A DNA stretch of 64,000 nucleotides from Oryzomonas japonica (GCF_008802365.1 NZ_VZQZ01000008.1:1-64000), one strand, 5' to 3'; shown: positions 18,020-27,234, counted from the first letter of the stretch. The notes: a model not told the origin generated them from the letters alone. A program made the numbers and translations.

Positions 18020-19135
18020 GTGGCAAAACAATTCGTAGCCGATATCAAGGACCGGGATCCGGTCTCCGCTGTTTTTCTGGTCAAGGAAAAGATCATGGCC
18101 ATGGCCAAGAACGGCAAACCCTATATGAACCTGCGCCTCATGGACAAGAGCGGCGAGGTGGACGCCAAGGTCTGGGACAACGTGGATGCCCTGGACAAGC
18201 TCTTCGAGCGGGACGATTTCGTGCAGGTGCGCGGCAAGGCGTCGGTCTATCTGAACAAGATGCAGGTGGTGGTGGCCGAGATCGTCCGGATCCCCGAGGA
18301 GACGGTCAATCTGGCTGACTTCCTGCCCGAATCCCCCCGCGACAGCGGCGACATGGTCCGGGAATTCGACGCGGTGGTGGCCGCCATCGGTGATCCGCAC
18401 CTCAAGGCGCTCATGGAGACCTTCCTGGCGGATGAACCGCTCATGGCCAAGTACCGCTCGGCCCCGGCCGCCAAGGGGATGCACCATGTGTACCTGGGCG
18501 GGCTCATGGAGCATTCCCTCTCGGTCGCCCGGTTGGTGAAGACCATTGTGCCGCTGTACGAGGGGATCAACGAGGATCTGCTGGTAGTCGGGGCGCTGCT
18601 GCACGACGTGGGGAAGATCCACGAGATGAGCTACGAGCGCGCCTTTGACTATACGGACGAGGGGAAACTCCTGGGGCACATCACCATCGGCGTGGAGTTG
18701 GTGGAGGACAAGATCCGCATGGTGGAGGGTTTTCCGCGGGAACTGTCCATGCTGCTCAAGCACATGCTCCTTTCCCACCACGGCCAGTACGAGTACGGCT
18801 CCCCCAAACGACCCAAGACCGTCGAGGCCACCATCCTCAACTATCTGGACGACATGGATTCCAAGATCAACGGCATCCAGGCCCACATCGCCCGGGAAAG
18901 CGCCAGCACCTCCCGCTGGACGTCCCACCACCGGCTCTATGACCGCTATTTTTTCAAGGGCAACGGCATGGACGGGGAGCAGGAGGTGGTGCATGAGGAG
19001 TGCGGGGAGCAGGTGCCGGAGTCGGGTGAGCCGGTCATCCAGGTCGAGCCCCCTGCCCGCCCGGCGCAGCGGGAGGGGAAACCGGGCTTCAGCAACCAGC
19101 CCCTGAAGGCGCTGGAGAATCTGGACCTGTTTTAG
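18020..19135 (+). CDS. 3'-5' exoribonuclease, YhaM family (OB fold + HD domain)
   Basis: Protein of 371 residues from a GTG start at 18020, chosen because AAAGGAG lies at 18007-18013; an upstream ATG at 17984 has no such site. Residues ~10-95 are an OB-fold nucleic-acid-binding domain (VDAKVWDNVDALDKLF). Residues ~155-300 are an HD domain with MEHSLSVARL, LLHDVGKIHEM and LSHHGQYEYGSP supplying the metal-binding His and Asp residues. YhaM-type enzymes degrade RNA or single-stranded DNA from the 3' end. The C-terminal ~60 residues are acidic and Pro-rich. Copy R4 of the repeat starts three bases after the stop. Confidence 0.86.
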   Translation: MAKQFVADIKDRDPVSAVFLVKEKIMAMAKNGKPYMNLRLMDKSGEVDAKVWDNVDALDKLFERDDFVQVRGKASVYLNKMQVVVAEIVRIPEETVNLADFLPESPRDSGDMVREFDAVVAAIGDPHLKALMETFLADEPLMAKYRSAPAAKGMHHVYLGGLMEHSLSVARLVKTIVPLYEGINEDLLVVGALLHDVGKIHEMSYERAFDYTDEGKLLGHITIGVELVEDKIRMVEGFPRELSMLLKHMLLSHHGQYEYGSPKRPKTVEATILNYLDDMDSKINGIQAHIARESASTSRWTSHHRLYDRYFFKGNGMDGEQEVVHEECGEQVPESGEPVIQVEPPARPAQREGKPGFSNQPLKALENLDLF

Positions 19136-19137
19136 CT

Positions 19138-19256
19138 GGTTGTTGAAAAACAGCCATCTCGCCGCCGTCCTCGAAAGCCCCTTGTGCAGCGTAGCGTTGC
19201 TACGCTTCCGCGGGGCTTTTCTGCGAGTGCGACGATCTGACTATTTTTGAACAACC
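19138..19256 (-). repeat. 121-bp intergenic palindromic repeat, copy R4
   Basis: Opposite orientation to R1, from GGTTGTTGAAAAACAGCC to TTTTTGAACAACC, with a diverged centre (GTAGCGTTGCTACGC). It lies between the convergent 3' ends of the YhaM-type gene and nfo. Confidence 0.9.
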
Positions 19257-19273
19257 AGGGCTCTCCATCAGGT

Positions 19274-20128
19274 TTATACCTTCACCAACCCCCGCAGTAC
19301 CCCCAGATTCACCCCATCCATCTCGTCGTTGTCCCCTTTTGGGGTTTCCAGGATCTTGGGGATGGCGGCGAAACGCGGATCGTTGAGGATGAAGCGGAAG
19401 GGGTTCAGCCCCAGGGCGCCCTGGCCGATGTGGTCGTGCCGGTCCACCCGGGAGCCGAGCCCCTTCTTCGAGTCGTTGAAGTGGAAGCATTGCAGGAGTC
19501 CCAGACCGATGATGCGGTCGAACTGGGCCATGGTGTCGGCATACCCCTCCTCCGTGGCGGTGTCGTAGCCCGCGGCAAAGGTGTGGCAGGTGTCGAAGCA
19601 GACGCCGAATTTGTCCGGGAATTTCGAGCCGTCGATGATGGCCTGCAACTCCTCGAAGGTCCTGCCCAGGTTGGTCCCCTGCCCGGCGGTCGTTTCCAGC
19701 AGGACCCTGCCCTCAAATTGCGGGACTTCCCGGAACAAGTGGTCAAAGGCCTCGATCACCCGTCCCAGACCGGTCGCAGGCTCGTCCGTCAGGTGCGAGC
19801 CGGGGTGCATGACCACCTTGGCGATACCGAGGCGGGCGCAGGTCTCCAACTCGTCCCGGAACGCTGCCAGACTCTTGTCCCGCACCTCGCCGGGCGCTGC
19901 CGCCAGGTTGATCAGGTAGATGTCGTGGGAAATCACCTCGTGCAGGCCGGAGGCGGCGAATTTTTCCCGAAACAGGGCGGCGTCCGCCTCGCTGACCGGT
20001 TTCCCCTTCCACTGGTTCGAGTTGCGGGTGAAGATCTGCACCACGCCGCAGCCGGCGGCAACGGCCCGGTCGATGGCCAGGTGCAGGCCGCCGGAGATGG
20101 ACATGTGAGCACCGAGATAATCGTTCAT
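19274..20128 (-). CDS. nfo: Endonuclease IV (AP endonuclease)
   Basis: Protein of 284 residues, the usual length for this zinc-dependent TIM-barrel enzyme, which nicks DNA 5' to abasic sites in base-excision repair. Motifs present include GAHMSISGG, HPGSH, LLETTAGQG, CFDTCHTFAAGYD and HFNDSKKGLGSRVDRHDHIG, covering the conserved metal ligands. The start at 20128 is preferred because GGGAG lies just upstream on the minus strand; a start seven codons earlier lacks one. moeA lies 115 bp upstream on the same strand. Confidence 0.95.
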   Translation of the reverse strand: MNDYLGAHMSISGGLHLAIDRAVAAGCGVVQIFTRNSNQWKGKPVSEADAALFREKFAASGLHEVISHDIYLINLAAAPGEVRDKSLAAFRDELETCARLGIAKVVMHPGSHLTDEPATGLGRVIEAFDHLFREVPQFEGRVLLETTAGQGTNLGRTFEELQAIIDGSKFPDKFGVCFDTCHTFAAGYDTATEEGYADTMAQFDRIIGLGLLQCFHFNDSKKGLGSRVDRHDHIGQGALGLNPFRFILNDPRFAAIPKILETPKGDNDEMDGVNLGVLRGLVKV

Positions 20129-20243
20129 GCAAAGCTCCCTTCTCGCCACGGAGGCGCAGGGCTCACAGAGAAAAAGGGCGGCATCATTTCCGAAAATCCG
20201 GCACGTCTCCGCGTCCCCGCAGCCCAGTGGTACAATTCAGTAT

Positions 20244-21458
20244 TTACACCAGATTCATATGGTTCCCGTAGAAGTGGGCATCTACCTCGTCACCGGCGGC
20301 GAAGCGGGTGCTCTCGGCCGGCAGGACGGCGATGGCCTCGGCGTCCACCATGGTCTTGAGGATCGCGGTCTGCTGGTCCCCGGCCGACGTCGCATACCAG
20401 CGCCCGTCTACCCGTTCCAGGCGGATGCGCACGATCTGTACCTTGCCCGCCTTCTTGCGCACCTCGTTGCGCAGCACGACCTTGAAGAGCTGCGGCAGCA
20501 CCCGGCGATACCCCTGCATCGTGAGCAGGGCCGGCCGCACGAACTCCTCGAAGGTGATCATGGTGGAGACCGGATTGCCGGGGAGGGAGAACACGGGGGT
20601 CGTGCCGTGGAGGGCAAAGGCCGTCGGCCCGCCCGGCTTGATGCCGACCTTCCAGAATACCTGCCGCGCACCCAACTCTTCCAGTACGTCACGCACCAGG
20701 TCGCGGTCGCCGGCCGAGACGCCGGCCGAGGTAATGAGGACGTCGGCCTTCAACCCTTCCCGCAGCTTCTCCAGGTGGCTTTCGCGGGTATCCCGGGCGA
20801 TGCCGATGATCAGGGGAATGGCGCCCGCTTCCCGTACCGCGGCCGCCAGGGAGAGGGCGTTGCTGTTGACGATCTCTCCCGGCCCGGGCGTTGTGCCCAA
20901 CTCCACAAGCTCGTCGCCGGTGGAGAGGATCGCCACGGTGGGGCGGCGGTAGACCGGCACCAGCGCCTTGCCGAAGCTGGCCAGCATGTTCACCTCCGGG
21001 GGGCGGATGATCGAACCGCCCCGGACAAAGGTCACCCCTGCGGCAACATCTTCGCCCCGGAAGCGGATATGCTGCCCCTTCTGGACCGGCTCGTTCAGGA
21101 CGACCTCCCGGTCGCCGTTGTCGGTTTCCTCCACCGGGACCACCGCATCGCACCCTTCGGGGGTCGGTGCGCCGGTCATGATCCTGACGGCGCAGCCCCG
21201 TTCCACGCGCACGCCGTCGGCCTTGGCCCCGGCCGGCAGGAAACCGCTGACCCGCAGTGTGCAGGGGGTTGTATCGCAATCGGCGGACCTGACGGCATAG
21301 CCGTCCATGGCCGAGTTATTCCACAAGGGCATGTCCCACGGCGCGGCCACATCGGTGGCCACGACACGGCCAACGGCGTCCAAGAGATGAATTCGCTCCG
21401 TACCAATGGGCGCAACGGAGGCAAGAATGACGCTCCGGGCTTCTTCGAATGAAACCAT
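20244..21458 (-). CDS. moeA: Molybdopterin molybdenumtransferase
   Basis: Protein of 404 residues, the typical MoeA length. It inserts molybdate into adenylylated molybdopterin, the last common step of molybdenum cofactor synthesis. Motifs seen are DMPLWNNSAMDGYAVR near residue 45, IMTGAPTPEGCDAVVPVEE, the MoCF segment with STGDELVE and SNALSL, VLITSAGVSAGDRD, and FSLPGNPVSTM. AGGAGGG precedes the ATG on the minus strand. No other molybdenum cofactor gene is visible nearby. Confidence 0.95.
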   Translation of the reverse strand: MVSFEEARSVILASVAPIGTERIHLLDAVGRVVATDVAAPWDMPLWNNSAMDGYAVRSADCDTTPCTLRVSGFLPAGAKADGVRVERGCAVRIMTGAPTPEGCDAVVPVEETDNGDREVVLNEPVQKGQHIRFRGEDVAAGVTFVRGGSIIRPPEVNMLASFGKALVPVYRRPTVAILSTGDELVELGTTPGPGEIVNSNALSLAAAVREAGAIPLIIGIARDTRESHLEKLREGLKADVLITSAGVSAGDRDLVRDVLEELGARQVFWKVGIKPGGPTAFALHGTTPVFSLPGNPVSTMITFEEFVRPALLTMQGYRRVLPQLFKVVLRNEVRKKAGKVQIVRIRLERVDGRWYATSAGDQQTAILKTMVDAEAIAVLPAESTRFAAGDEVDAHFYGNHMNLV

Positions 21459-21557
21459 GCAATCCCTCCTGACAGATGATGGTGAACCGGCTGAAGCCGT
21501 GAAGGTGCCACGGATTCAGGGACACAATAGCGGGAAGACCGCAAAAAAACAATATGA

Positions 21558-21585
21558 TTGCTAACCTTGCGTTGATGGGTATAAT
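21558..21585 (+). promoter_or_regulatory. Sigma-70 promoter for the MlaD-like gene
   Basis: TTGCTA at 21558-21563, a 16-bp spacer and a perfect TATAAT at 21580-21585, 57 bp before the ATG. Confidence 0.7.
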
Positions 21586-21641
21586 GGCAGATCGGACGCA
21601 CCGGTACCAGGTGCCGTCATGCCATGGTAGGAGAACCACGT

Positions 21642-22691
21642 ATGACCCTGTCGCACGAAGCAAAAGTCGGCCTGTTCTTTATCCTCAGCATCGTCCTGTT
21701 CGGTCTGATGCTGGAGCTGGGCAATCGCTGGAAGATCTTTGACCGGGGGGTCCCCTACAAGGTGTTCCTCTCCTCCACCACCGGGCTCAAGCAGGGGGAC
21801 GCCGTCAAACTGGCCGGGGTCGAGGTGGGAACGATCTCCAAGATTGCCGTTCAGGACAGCCGGGTGCAGGTGGACTTCGAGGTCAAGCCGGGCACCCATA
21901 TCAAGCAGGACACGGTGGCCAGCATCCGCATGACGAGCATGCTGGGGGGCCAATTCCTGGGGCTCTCCTTTGGTTCGCCCGCAAGCCCGGAACTTCCCCC
22001 GGGCAGCACGGTAAAGAGCACCGAGGCGTTCGGCATCGACGCCATCATGGATAATGTGGGGGGACTGACCAAGGACGCCAAGCAGTTGATCGTCAATCTG
22101 GACCGCAATCAGAACGAGGTCATGACCAAAATCTCCGCTATCCTGGACGAGAACCGCTCCGCGGTGAATACCTCGCTTAAGAGCATCTCCAGCATTACCA
22201 CCAAGATCGACCGGGGTGAGGGCGCCCTGGGGATGCTGGTGAACGACCGGCAACTGGGGCGGGACATCCGCGACGTGGCCGGCAGCCTGAAAACGGTCAG
22301 CGCCCGCCTGGAACGGGGCGAAGGGACGGCCGGCAAGCTTCTCACCGACGACCGCCTCTACACCGACGCCCTGGCCACGGTCAGGGAGATGCGCGACGGG
22401 ATGGGGTCGCTGAACCGCATTGCCGCCCGCATCGACAAGGGTGAGGGGACGGCCGGCAAACTGGTCAACGACCCTGCTCTCTACGACGAGCTGAAGGCCA
22501 CGGTGGTCAACCTCAAGGAGATCACCCGCAAGATCAACAGCGGCGAAGGCACCATCGGCAAACTGGTCAACGACGACAAGCTGTATCTGAATGCCATATC
22601 GACCCTCAAGAAAACCGAAAAGACCATGGAAGGCCTGCAGGATACCGGGCCCATATCGGTCATCGGCAGCGTCATCGGCACGCTGTTCTGA
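21642..22691 (+). CDS. MlaD/MCE-family lipid transport protein
   Basis: Protein of 349 residues. An N-terminal membrane anchor (~8-25) precedes one MCE domain (~35-115, VFLSSTTGLKQGDAVKLAGV). After that come about five near-identical modules of the form GEG(T/A)(A/L)GKL(V/L)(N/T)D at ~180-330, probably a helical needle. MCE proteins carry phospholipids between the two membranes with MlaE/MlaF partners. The start at 21642 follows TAGGAGA; an in-frame ATG 18 bp upstream overlaps that site and is rejected. An MlaE-type permease is 16 kb away (38110), and no ATPase is in the window. Confidence 0.87.
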   Translation: MTLSHEAKVGLFFILSIVLFGLMLELGNRWKIFDRGVPYKVFLSSTTGLKQGDAVKLAGVEVGTISKIAVQDSRVQVDFEVKPGTHIKQDTVASIRMTSMLGGQFLGLSFGSPASPELPPGSTVKSTEAFGIDAIMDNVGGLTKDAKQLIVNLDRNQNEVMTKISAILDENRSAVNTSLKSISSITTKIDRGEGALGMLVNDRQLGRDIRDVAGSLKTVSARLERGEGTAGKLLTDDRLYTDALATVREMRDGMGSLNRIAARIDKGEGTAGKLVNDPALYDELKATVVNLKEITRKINSGEGTIGKLVNDDKLYLNAISTLKKTEKTMEGLQDTGPISVIGSVIGTLF

Positions 22692-22693
22692 GT

Positions 22694-23581
22694 GTGACCA
22701 TGGCACCTGCAACCGGTAACGCCTTCCTGGATATCGCCATAGGCACCTTTACCATGCGCCCCTACGTGTTTGCCTTCTTCGGGGCGTTCCTCCTGGCCTG
22801 CGTGCCCCATGTGGGGTGGCGCAGGACCATGCTCTTCACCGTGGTGGGCTACCTGATCGCCTTTGCCTCGGAGTGGCTCTCCATCAACACCGGTTTCCCC
22901 TACGGCTGGTACTACTACATCGACACCACCAGCAGCAAGGAGTTGTGGGTCGCCGGGGTGCCGTTCTTCGATTCGCTCTCCTACGTCTTCCTCACCTATT
23001 GCAGCTACACCACGGCCCTGTTCATCGTTTCGCCCCTCAAGTCCTGGCGCTGGAACGTGGCTACCCTGGAGACGCGCGCCATCCGCCGTTCCCTGTCGGC
23101 GCTGGTCCTCGGGGCGTTCCTGCAAACCTTTCTCGATATCGTGATCGACCCGGTGGCCCTCCAGGGACGGCGGTGGTTTCTGGGGCAGATCTACGGCTAC
23201 CGGGAAAACGGCGTTCACTTCGGCGTGCCGCTCTCCAACTACTGGGGGTGGCTCTTGACCAGTTTCTGCCTGGTGGCCGCCTTCCAGATGATCGACGCCC
23301 GCCGCCAGGTCGATGCCCCCAGGGGCGTCTGCAATCTTCCCTTCCGCTCCCTGCTGGGGCCGGTCCTCTACCTGTCGGTACTCGTCTTCGACATCACCAT
23401 GACCCTCCTGATCGGCGAGCGCTTCATGGCCCTGTGCGGCATCCTCATGTACAGCCTGCCGCTGGTGATCGTCATCACCCTGGCGTTGCGGCGGATCAAC
23501 CGTTACACCAAGGAGGAGTTCGGCGAACATGTGCGGGACTACCCCTGGTCTCCGGCGGCAACCACACCGAAAGCCCGCTAG
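22694..23581 (+). CDS. Carotenoid biosynthesis membrane protein (CruF-like)
   Basis: Protein of 295 residues with about seven hydrophobic segments, beginning at MRPYVFAFFGAFLLAC. It matches the family typified by bacterioruberin/carotenoid hydratase CruF (YWGWLLTSF, GFPYGWYYYIDTT and an invariant-looking DPVALQGRRWFL segment). The start is GTG at 22694, two bases after the MlaD-like stop, or ATG at 22700. The tight spacing suggests co-transcription with the lipid transporter. No phytoene synthase or desaturase is in the window, so the carotenoid role is by family only. Confidence 0.78.
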   Translation: MTMAPATGNAFLDIAIGTFTMRPYVFAFFGAFLLACVPHVGWRRTMLFTVVGYLIAFASEWLSINTGFPYGWYYYIDTTSSKELWVAGVPFFDSLSYVFLTYCSYTTALFIVSPLKSWRWNVATLETRAIRRSLSALVLGAFLQTFLDIVIDPVALQGRRWFLGQIYGYRENGVHFGVPLSNYWGWLLTSFCLVAAFQMIDARRQVDAPRGVCNLPFRSLLGPVLYLSVLVFDITMTLLIGERFMALCGILMYSLPLVIVITLALRRINRYTKEEFGEHVRDYPWSPAATTPKAR

Positions 23582-23664
23582 AAATTCCTTTGGGAAAACG
23601 AATGGGTCCCCCCTGCGTCAAGGGGCAAGGGTCTTATTCCAAAAAGCATTCAAGCTGATACCTA

Positions 23665-23707
23665 ACCACCCCTACCCCCTCCTGAATCAGGAGGGGGTAG
23701 GGGTGGT
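23665..23707. repeat. Long perfect inverted repeat (possible bidirectional terminator)
   Basis: A 20-bp perfect stem: ACCACCCCTACCCCCTCCTG at 23665-23684 pairs with its complement ending in GTAGGGGTGGT at 23707, around a three-base centre. It separates the convergent ends of the carotenoid and nucleosidase genes. There is no T-tract, so it may equally be a dispersed repeat. Confidence 0.75.
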
Positions 23708-23740
23708 CGATAGTAGCGCCATCTTGATTGCAACTTGGAA

Positions 23741-24487
23741 TTACAGAGACGCCAGCAACCGGGCCATGGCGTGGGAAAGGCTGTCTGCGGCGATGCGGCT
23801 GTTGCGGCCCAATCGCATGAGTTGGGGCATGATCCACGGTTTGCGCAGGATGGTCAGGGCGACCCTGTGGGGGCGGATGCGCAGGTTCTGGTCGGTGAAT
23901 TCATCCAGGGAGAAACCCAGCTCCTCGTCGGCCGCGTCGCTGACGGTGCGGATGCCCATGAAGGGGATGCCGTTCTCCGCGGCCACGATGGCGATGGCGG
24001 CGCTCTCCATCTCCACCACCGGGCAGGGGGCGCCGGGGGGGAGCAGCAGGGCGAGTTGTTTTTTCGCCATGATCGAGGGGGTGCCGGCAAACAGGCTGGC
24101 GAACACCCGCGCACCCGCCGCCGATTGCCGGGCAACGAAGTTATAGGCCGCAGGGGCAATCGCCACGGGGACCTGCTGAATCGCCCCATTGGCGACGATA
24201 CACAGCTCCCTGCTCACCGCCACGTCGCCGACGCGCAATTCCGGCGCTATGCCGCCGCAGAATCCGGCCGAGATGAGCAGAGCGGGCCGGCATTCCCCCA
24301 GCAACGCCTCCGCCGCAGCCGCGGCATTTTTGAAGCCCATACCAGACTCGACCAGCAGCAGATTCCGCTCCGGCGTCCGGCAGCGAAAGGCCCTGAAACG
24401 ACCGACCTGCAAGGGCTCCGCTGCTCCGGCCGCCTTCAGGCAGGCCCGCGTCTCCTCCGGCATGGCGGTGATGATGGCAATGTTCAT
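23741..24487 (-). CDS. Nucleosidase/phosphorylase superfamily protein
   Basis: Protein of 248 residues of the MTA/SAH nucleosidase fold. MNIAIITAMPEE at the N-terminus, GMGFKNAAAAAEAL, SAGFCGG, VEMESAAIA and the catalytic-type Asp in TVSDAADEE are present. The start at 24487 is preferred because AGGAG lies just upstream on the minus strand. Candidates are methylthioadenosine/SAH nucleosidase, futalosine hydrolase and the hopanoid phosphorylase HpnG; neighbours do not decide. Since MTA phosphorylase (mtnP) and SAH hydrolase (ahcY) are already encoded here, a different substrate is plausible. Confidence 0.8.
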   Translation of the reverse strand: MNIAIITAMPEETRACLKAAGAAEPLQVGRFRAFRCRTPERNLLLVESGMGFKNAAAAAEALLGECRPALLISAGFCGGIAPELRVGDVAVSRELCIVANGAIQQVPVAIAPAAYNFVARQSAAGARVFASLFAGTPSIMAKKQLALLLPPGAPCPVVEMESAAIAIVAAENGIPFMGIRTVSDAADEELGFSLDEFTDQNLRIRPHRVALTILRKPWIMPQLMRLGRNSRIAADSLSHAMARLLASL

Positions 24488-24554
24488 ACGGTGGTCACTC
24501 CTGGCCGGACTGTACAATTATCGTCGCTCTTTTTCAAAGCATAATATGAAATGC

Positions 24555-24583
24555 TGGACAAAAGCATCCGACTATACTATATT
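24555..24583 (+). promoter_or_regulatory. Promoter of tRNA-Ser
   Basis: TGGACA at 24555-24560, a 17-bp spacer and TATATT at 24578-24583, 15 bp before the mature tRNA 5' end. Confidence 0.65.
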
Positions 24584-24597
24584 TCCCGTTCATTTGC

Positions 24598-24688
24598 GGA
24601 GAGATGTCCGAGCGGTTGAAGGAGCACGCCTGGAAAGCGTGTGTACGTTAATAGCGTACCGAGGGTTCGAATCCCTCTCTCTCCGCCA
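24598..24688 (+). tRNA. tRNA-Ser(GGA)
   Basis: 91 nt including an encoded CCA. Acceptor stem GGAGAGA pairs with TCTCTCC, the anticodon stem CACGC/GCGTG encloses CTGGAAA (anticodon GGA), there is a long variable arm typical of serine tRNAs, and the T loop is GTTCGAATC. It reads UCC and UCU codons. Confidence 0.97.
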
Positions 24689-24715
24689 TATTTGCGCCCT
24701 CAGTTTCTTTATTAT

Positions 24716-24758
24716 AATCAAAAGCCCCCGGACTTTACGAGTCCGGGGGCTTTTGATT
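24716..24758 (+). terminator. Terminator after tRNA-Ser
   Basis: A perfect 19-bp stem from AATCAAAAGCCCCCGGACT to its complement ending in CTTTTGATT, around TTACG, with a T-run within the descending arm. It lies 27 bp past the tRNA. Confidence 0.9.
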
Positions 24759-24916
24759 GCCTTACCCGTTTCCCCCTCGGTTGGCAGGATTCATAAACAC
24801 CGGCTCTCACCGCATCACTGCGTTTGCTCAAGGGGAGCAAATCCTCCTAGACAAGAGCTATAGGTGATTTTCACATTCCGTGAGAGGCTGATTTTGGTTT
24901 GTTGAAAATCAGGCAC

Positions 24917-25237
24917 CTATTCCCTGAAGGCACCCACAATCCTGTAAATCAGCCTTTGGTGTTCCTCTTTCATTTCTTTAATCATATTTTCCATATTTGC
25001 AGCGCGTATGTCGGGGCTTTCCAAGTGTATGAAGTCGAAAAGATCCTTCATCGGCCTGCCGAGCGCTTTAGCAATCAGCTCCACACGATTGAGTGAAGGA
25101 TAACTGCTGCCCACCTCGATGCGGCTGATATGCTTTGGCTCGACCCCCACCATCTCGGCCAAACGTTCCTGTGAAAATCCGCATGACTTCCGCAATTCCT
25201 TGATGCGGGCTCCCAGCAATTCTTTGGTGGATTTCAT
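24917..25237 (-). CDS. XRE-family transcriptional regulator
   Basis: Protein of 106 residues. An N-terminal Cro/C1 helix-turn-helix (~8-65: ARIKELRKSCGFSQERLAEM, then HISRIEVGSSYPS) is followed by a short helical tail that may dimerise. AGGAG precedes the ATG on the minus strand. It diverges from a chemoreceptor gene across an AT-rich gap with a 14-bp inverted repeat (25309-25346) that is a natural candidate for its operator. No phage or toxin gene is adjacent. Confidence 0.88.
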   Translation of the reverse strand: MKSTKELLGARIKELRKSCGFSQERLAEMVGVEPKHISRIEVGSSYPSLNRVELIAKALGRPMKDLFDFIHLESPDIRAANMENMIKEMKEEHQRLIYRIVGAFRE

Positions 25238-25598
25238 TATTTACTCCTGAATTCAAATGGTTATTAGGATAGGCCTATAGAACATTACTGTATTAAAATA
25301 TAAACAATATTTAATGATGATTGTGTTGACATAATCATCATTAAATGGGTATTTATCATCATCATAAGTAGAATCAGCGACAAACAATCTACATTATATA
25401 GGTATATTGTATGGTAAGGCGGGTAAGGCGAGCGATGTAACGGTACGATAATGAGCGGGCCCTTCTCGGCAAACACGCAGCCGCGTACGATCATAAACAC
25501 AACAGCACAAGCTGTTAAAAGTGCACGGCAAAAATGGGTGGCCATCGGGTCCCCCCGTTCAGGCAGTCGAACGTTCACACCTCAAAGGAGAAGACTTC
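25238..25598. other. AT-rich divergent control region
   Basis: About 360 bp between the XRE gene and the chemoreceptor gene, with no convincing gene. Its first half (25238-25410) is strikingly AT-rich against a GC-rich background and contains the inverted repeat with an internal promoter described separately. AAAGGAG for the chemoreceptor lies at its right end. Confidence 0.6.
25309..25355 (+). promoter_or_regulatory. Candidate operator with embedded promoter
   Basis: ATTTAATGATGATT (25309-25322) and its exact complement AATCATCATTAAAT (25333-25346) flank a 10-bp centre that contains the -35 box TTGACA (25326-25331). An 18-bp spacer leads to TATTTA (25350-25355). A protein bound to the palindrome would cover the -35 box. 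A further ATCATCATCAT lies just downstream (25356-25366). Confidence 0.6.
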
Positions 25599-27230
25599 AT
25601 GAACTGGTTTGGAAACCTCAAGATCGGCACGAAACTTTTCACGGCATTTGGTTGCGTTATTGCTCTGACCGCGCTTTTGGGCGTTTTTGCCATTTACCAG
25701 ATGGCGCGGGTTAATCAGGGCGCGGTCCGGTTGGGCACGAATTGGATGCCCAGCACAAACTCCATTTCTGTCATCAACTCGAAGCTTGCGCTCATCCGCC
25801 GGGCAGAACTCCAACAAGCTCTTTCCACAACGAAAGACGACATGGACGCCTACGAAAAACGTATGGAAGACGCCATCGCGGATCTGAAAAGAGAGGAAGC
25901 CACCTACCAAAAAATGATCAGCAGCCCCGCGGAGAGGAGGCTCTACGAAGAGTTTACCAAAGCTTTCGGCCAATACATGAATGCCCATAAGATGTTCATC
26001 GACTTATCCCGTCAAAACAAGAGCGCAGAGGCGCTGGGTCTACTTCGGGGTGATGCGAAAAAATGTTACGATGATGCGGAAGCGAGCCTGCAGAAAGATA
26101 TCGAGTTGAACGTCAAAGGGGGCGAGGGCGAGTACCAGAAGGCCGGGGCCGTCTATAGCGCGGCACGGGTGATGATCCTCGGCACGCTCCTCTTTTGTGT
26201 TGCAACCGGCGCTATTCTCGCCGTTGTAATCGCTCGCGCCATCAGGCGTCCCCTGGAGGAAGGCGTCGATGTGGCCCATCGTCTTGCCAAGGGGGACCTG
26301 ACAATGGAGGTCGATGTGCGGTCAAAGGACGAGACCGGCCAATTGATGATGGCGATGAAGGGCATGGTTGAAAATTTGCGCCAATTGATCTCGCGTACCG
26401 CGGACATCTCTGCTTCCATCGCCTCCGCCTCCAACCAACTCCACTCCACGTCCGAGCAGATCGCCACCGGGGCGGAGGAGGTGGCGTCCCAGACCAACAC
26501 CGTGGCCACCGCCAGTGAAGAGATGTCCGCCACCAGCGGCGATATTGCCCGCAACTGCACCATGGCCGCCGATGCCGCCCAACAGACGACCGATTCAGCC
26601 ACAGCCGGCGCTGGGGTTGTGAACGAAACCATCGGCGGCATGAACGTGATCGCCGAGCGGGTGCGTCAGACCTCGAAGACGGTCGAGGCATTGGGGGCGC
26701 GTTCGGAACAGATCGGCAATATTGTCGGCACTATTGAAGATATTGCGGACCAGACGAACCTTTTGGCGCTAAATGCCGCCATCGAGGCCGCGCGCGCCGG
26801 GGAACAGGGGCGGGGGTTTGCGGTGGTCGCCGATGAGGTGCGGGCCCTGGCGGAGCGCACCACCAAGGCGACACGCGAGATCGGGGAGATGATCAAGGCT
26901 ATCCAGGGCGAGACGCGGGAAGCTGTCCGTGCCATGGAAGAGGGGGTAAGCGAGGTGGAAAAAGGTGCGGTCACCTCGCAGAAGTCAGGCAAAGCGCTGG
27001 ACGAAATCCTCAGCCGGATTAATGAGGTCGGCATGCAGATCAACCAAATTGCCACGGCGGCCGAAGAGCAGACCGCAGCCACCGGCGAGGTGACCACCAA
27101 TATCCAGCAGATCACCGACGTCGTGCAGCAGACCGCCCGGGGCGCCGAGGAAACGGCTGCCGCCGCCGCCCAGCTGGCGAACCAGGCCCAAGAGTTGCAA
27201 GGTCTGGTCAGCCGTTTCAAATTGGCCTGA
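25599..27230 (+). CDS. Methyl-accepting chemotaxis protein (4HB sensor)
   Basis: Protein of 543 residues from the ATG at 25599, chosen because AAAGGAG lies 12 bp upstream; an in-frame start 78 bp earlier has none. A membrane span at ~13-33, a four-helix-bundle periplasmic sensor (~34-185), a second span (~190-212), HAMP (~212-265) and a long cytoplasmic coiled coil follow. The coiled coil includes the kinase-contact hairpin [20 protein letters not shown]. It lacks an obvious C-terminal CheR-binding pentapeptide. A histidine kinase gene begins 5 bp after the stop, which hints that the receptor may feed a kinase other than CheA. Confidence 0.92.
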   Translation: MNWFGNLKIGTKLFTAFGCVIALTALLGVFAIYQMARVNQGAVRLGTNWMPSTNSISVINSKLALIRRAELQQALSTTKDDMDAYEKRMEDAIADLKREEATYQKMISSPAERRLYEEFTKAFGQYMNAHKMFIDLSRQNKSAEALGLLRGDAKKCYDDAEASLQKDIELNVKGGEGEYQKAGAVYSAARVMILGTLLFCVATGAILAVVIARAIRRPLEEGVDVAHRLAKGDLTMEVDVRSKDETGQLMMAMKGMVENLRQLISRTADISASIASASNQLHSTSEQIATGAEEVASQTNTVATASEEMSATSGDIARNCTMAADAAQQTTDSATAGAGVVNETIGGMNVIAERVRQTSKTVEALGARSEQIGNIVGTIEDIADQTNLLALNAAIEAARAGEQGRGFAVVADEVRALAERTTKATREIGEMIKAIQGETREAVRAMEEGVSEVEKGAVTSQKSGKALDEILSRINEVGMQINQIATAAEEQTAATGEVTTNIQQITDVVQQTARGAEETAAAAAQLANQAQELQGLVSRFKLA

Positions 27231-27234
27231 GAAA

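Noticed and set aside
24598-25237. tRNA-Ser as an integration site for a mobile island
   Set aside because: No integrase, direct-repeat copy of the tRNA end or phage gene follows; only a terminator and a XRE regulator.
25285-25578. 97-codon minus-strand open frame in the AT-rich region
   Set aside because: The sequence is dominated by Ile/Met/Leu from AT-rich repeats, overlaps the candidate operator and has no ribosome binding site.
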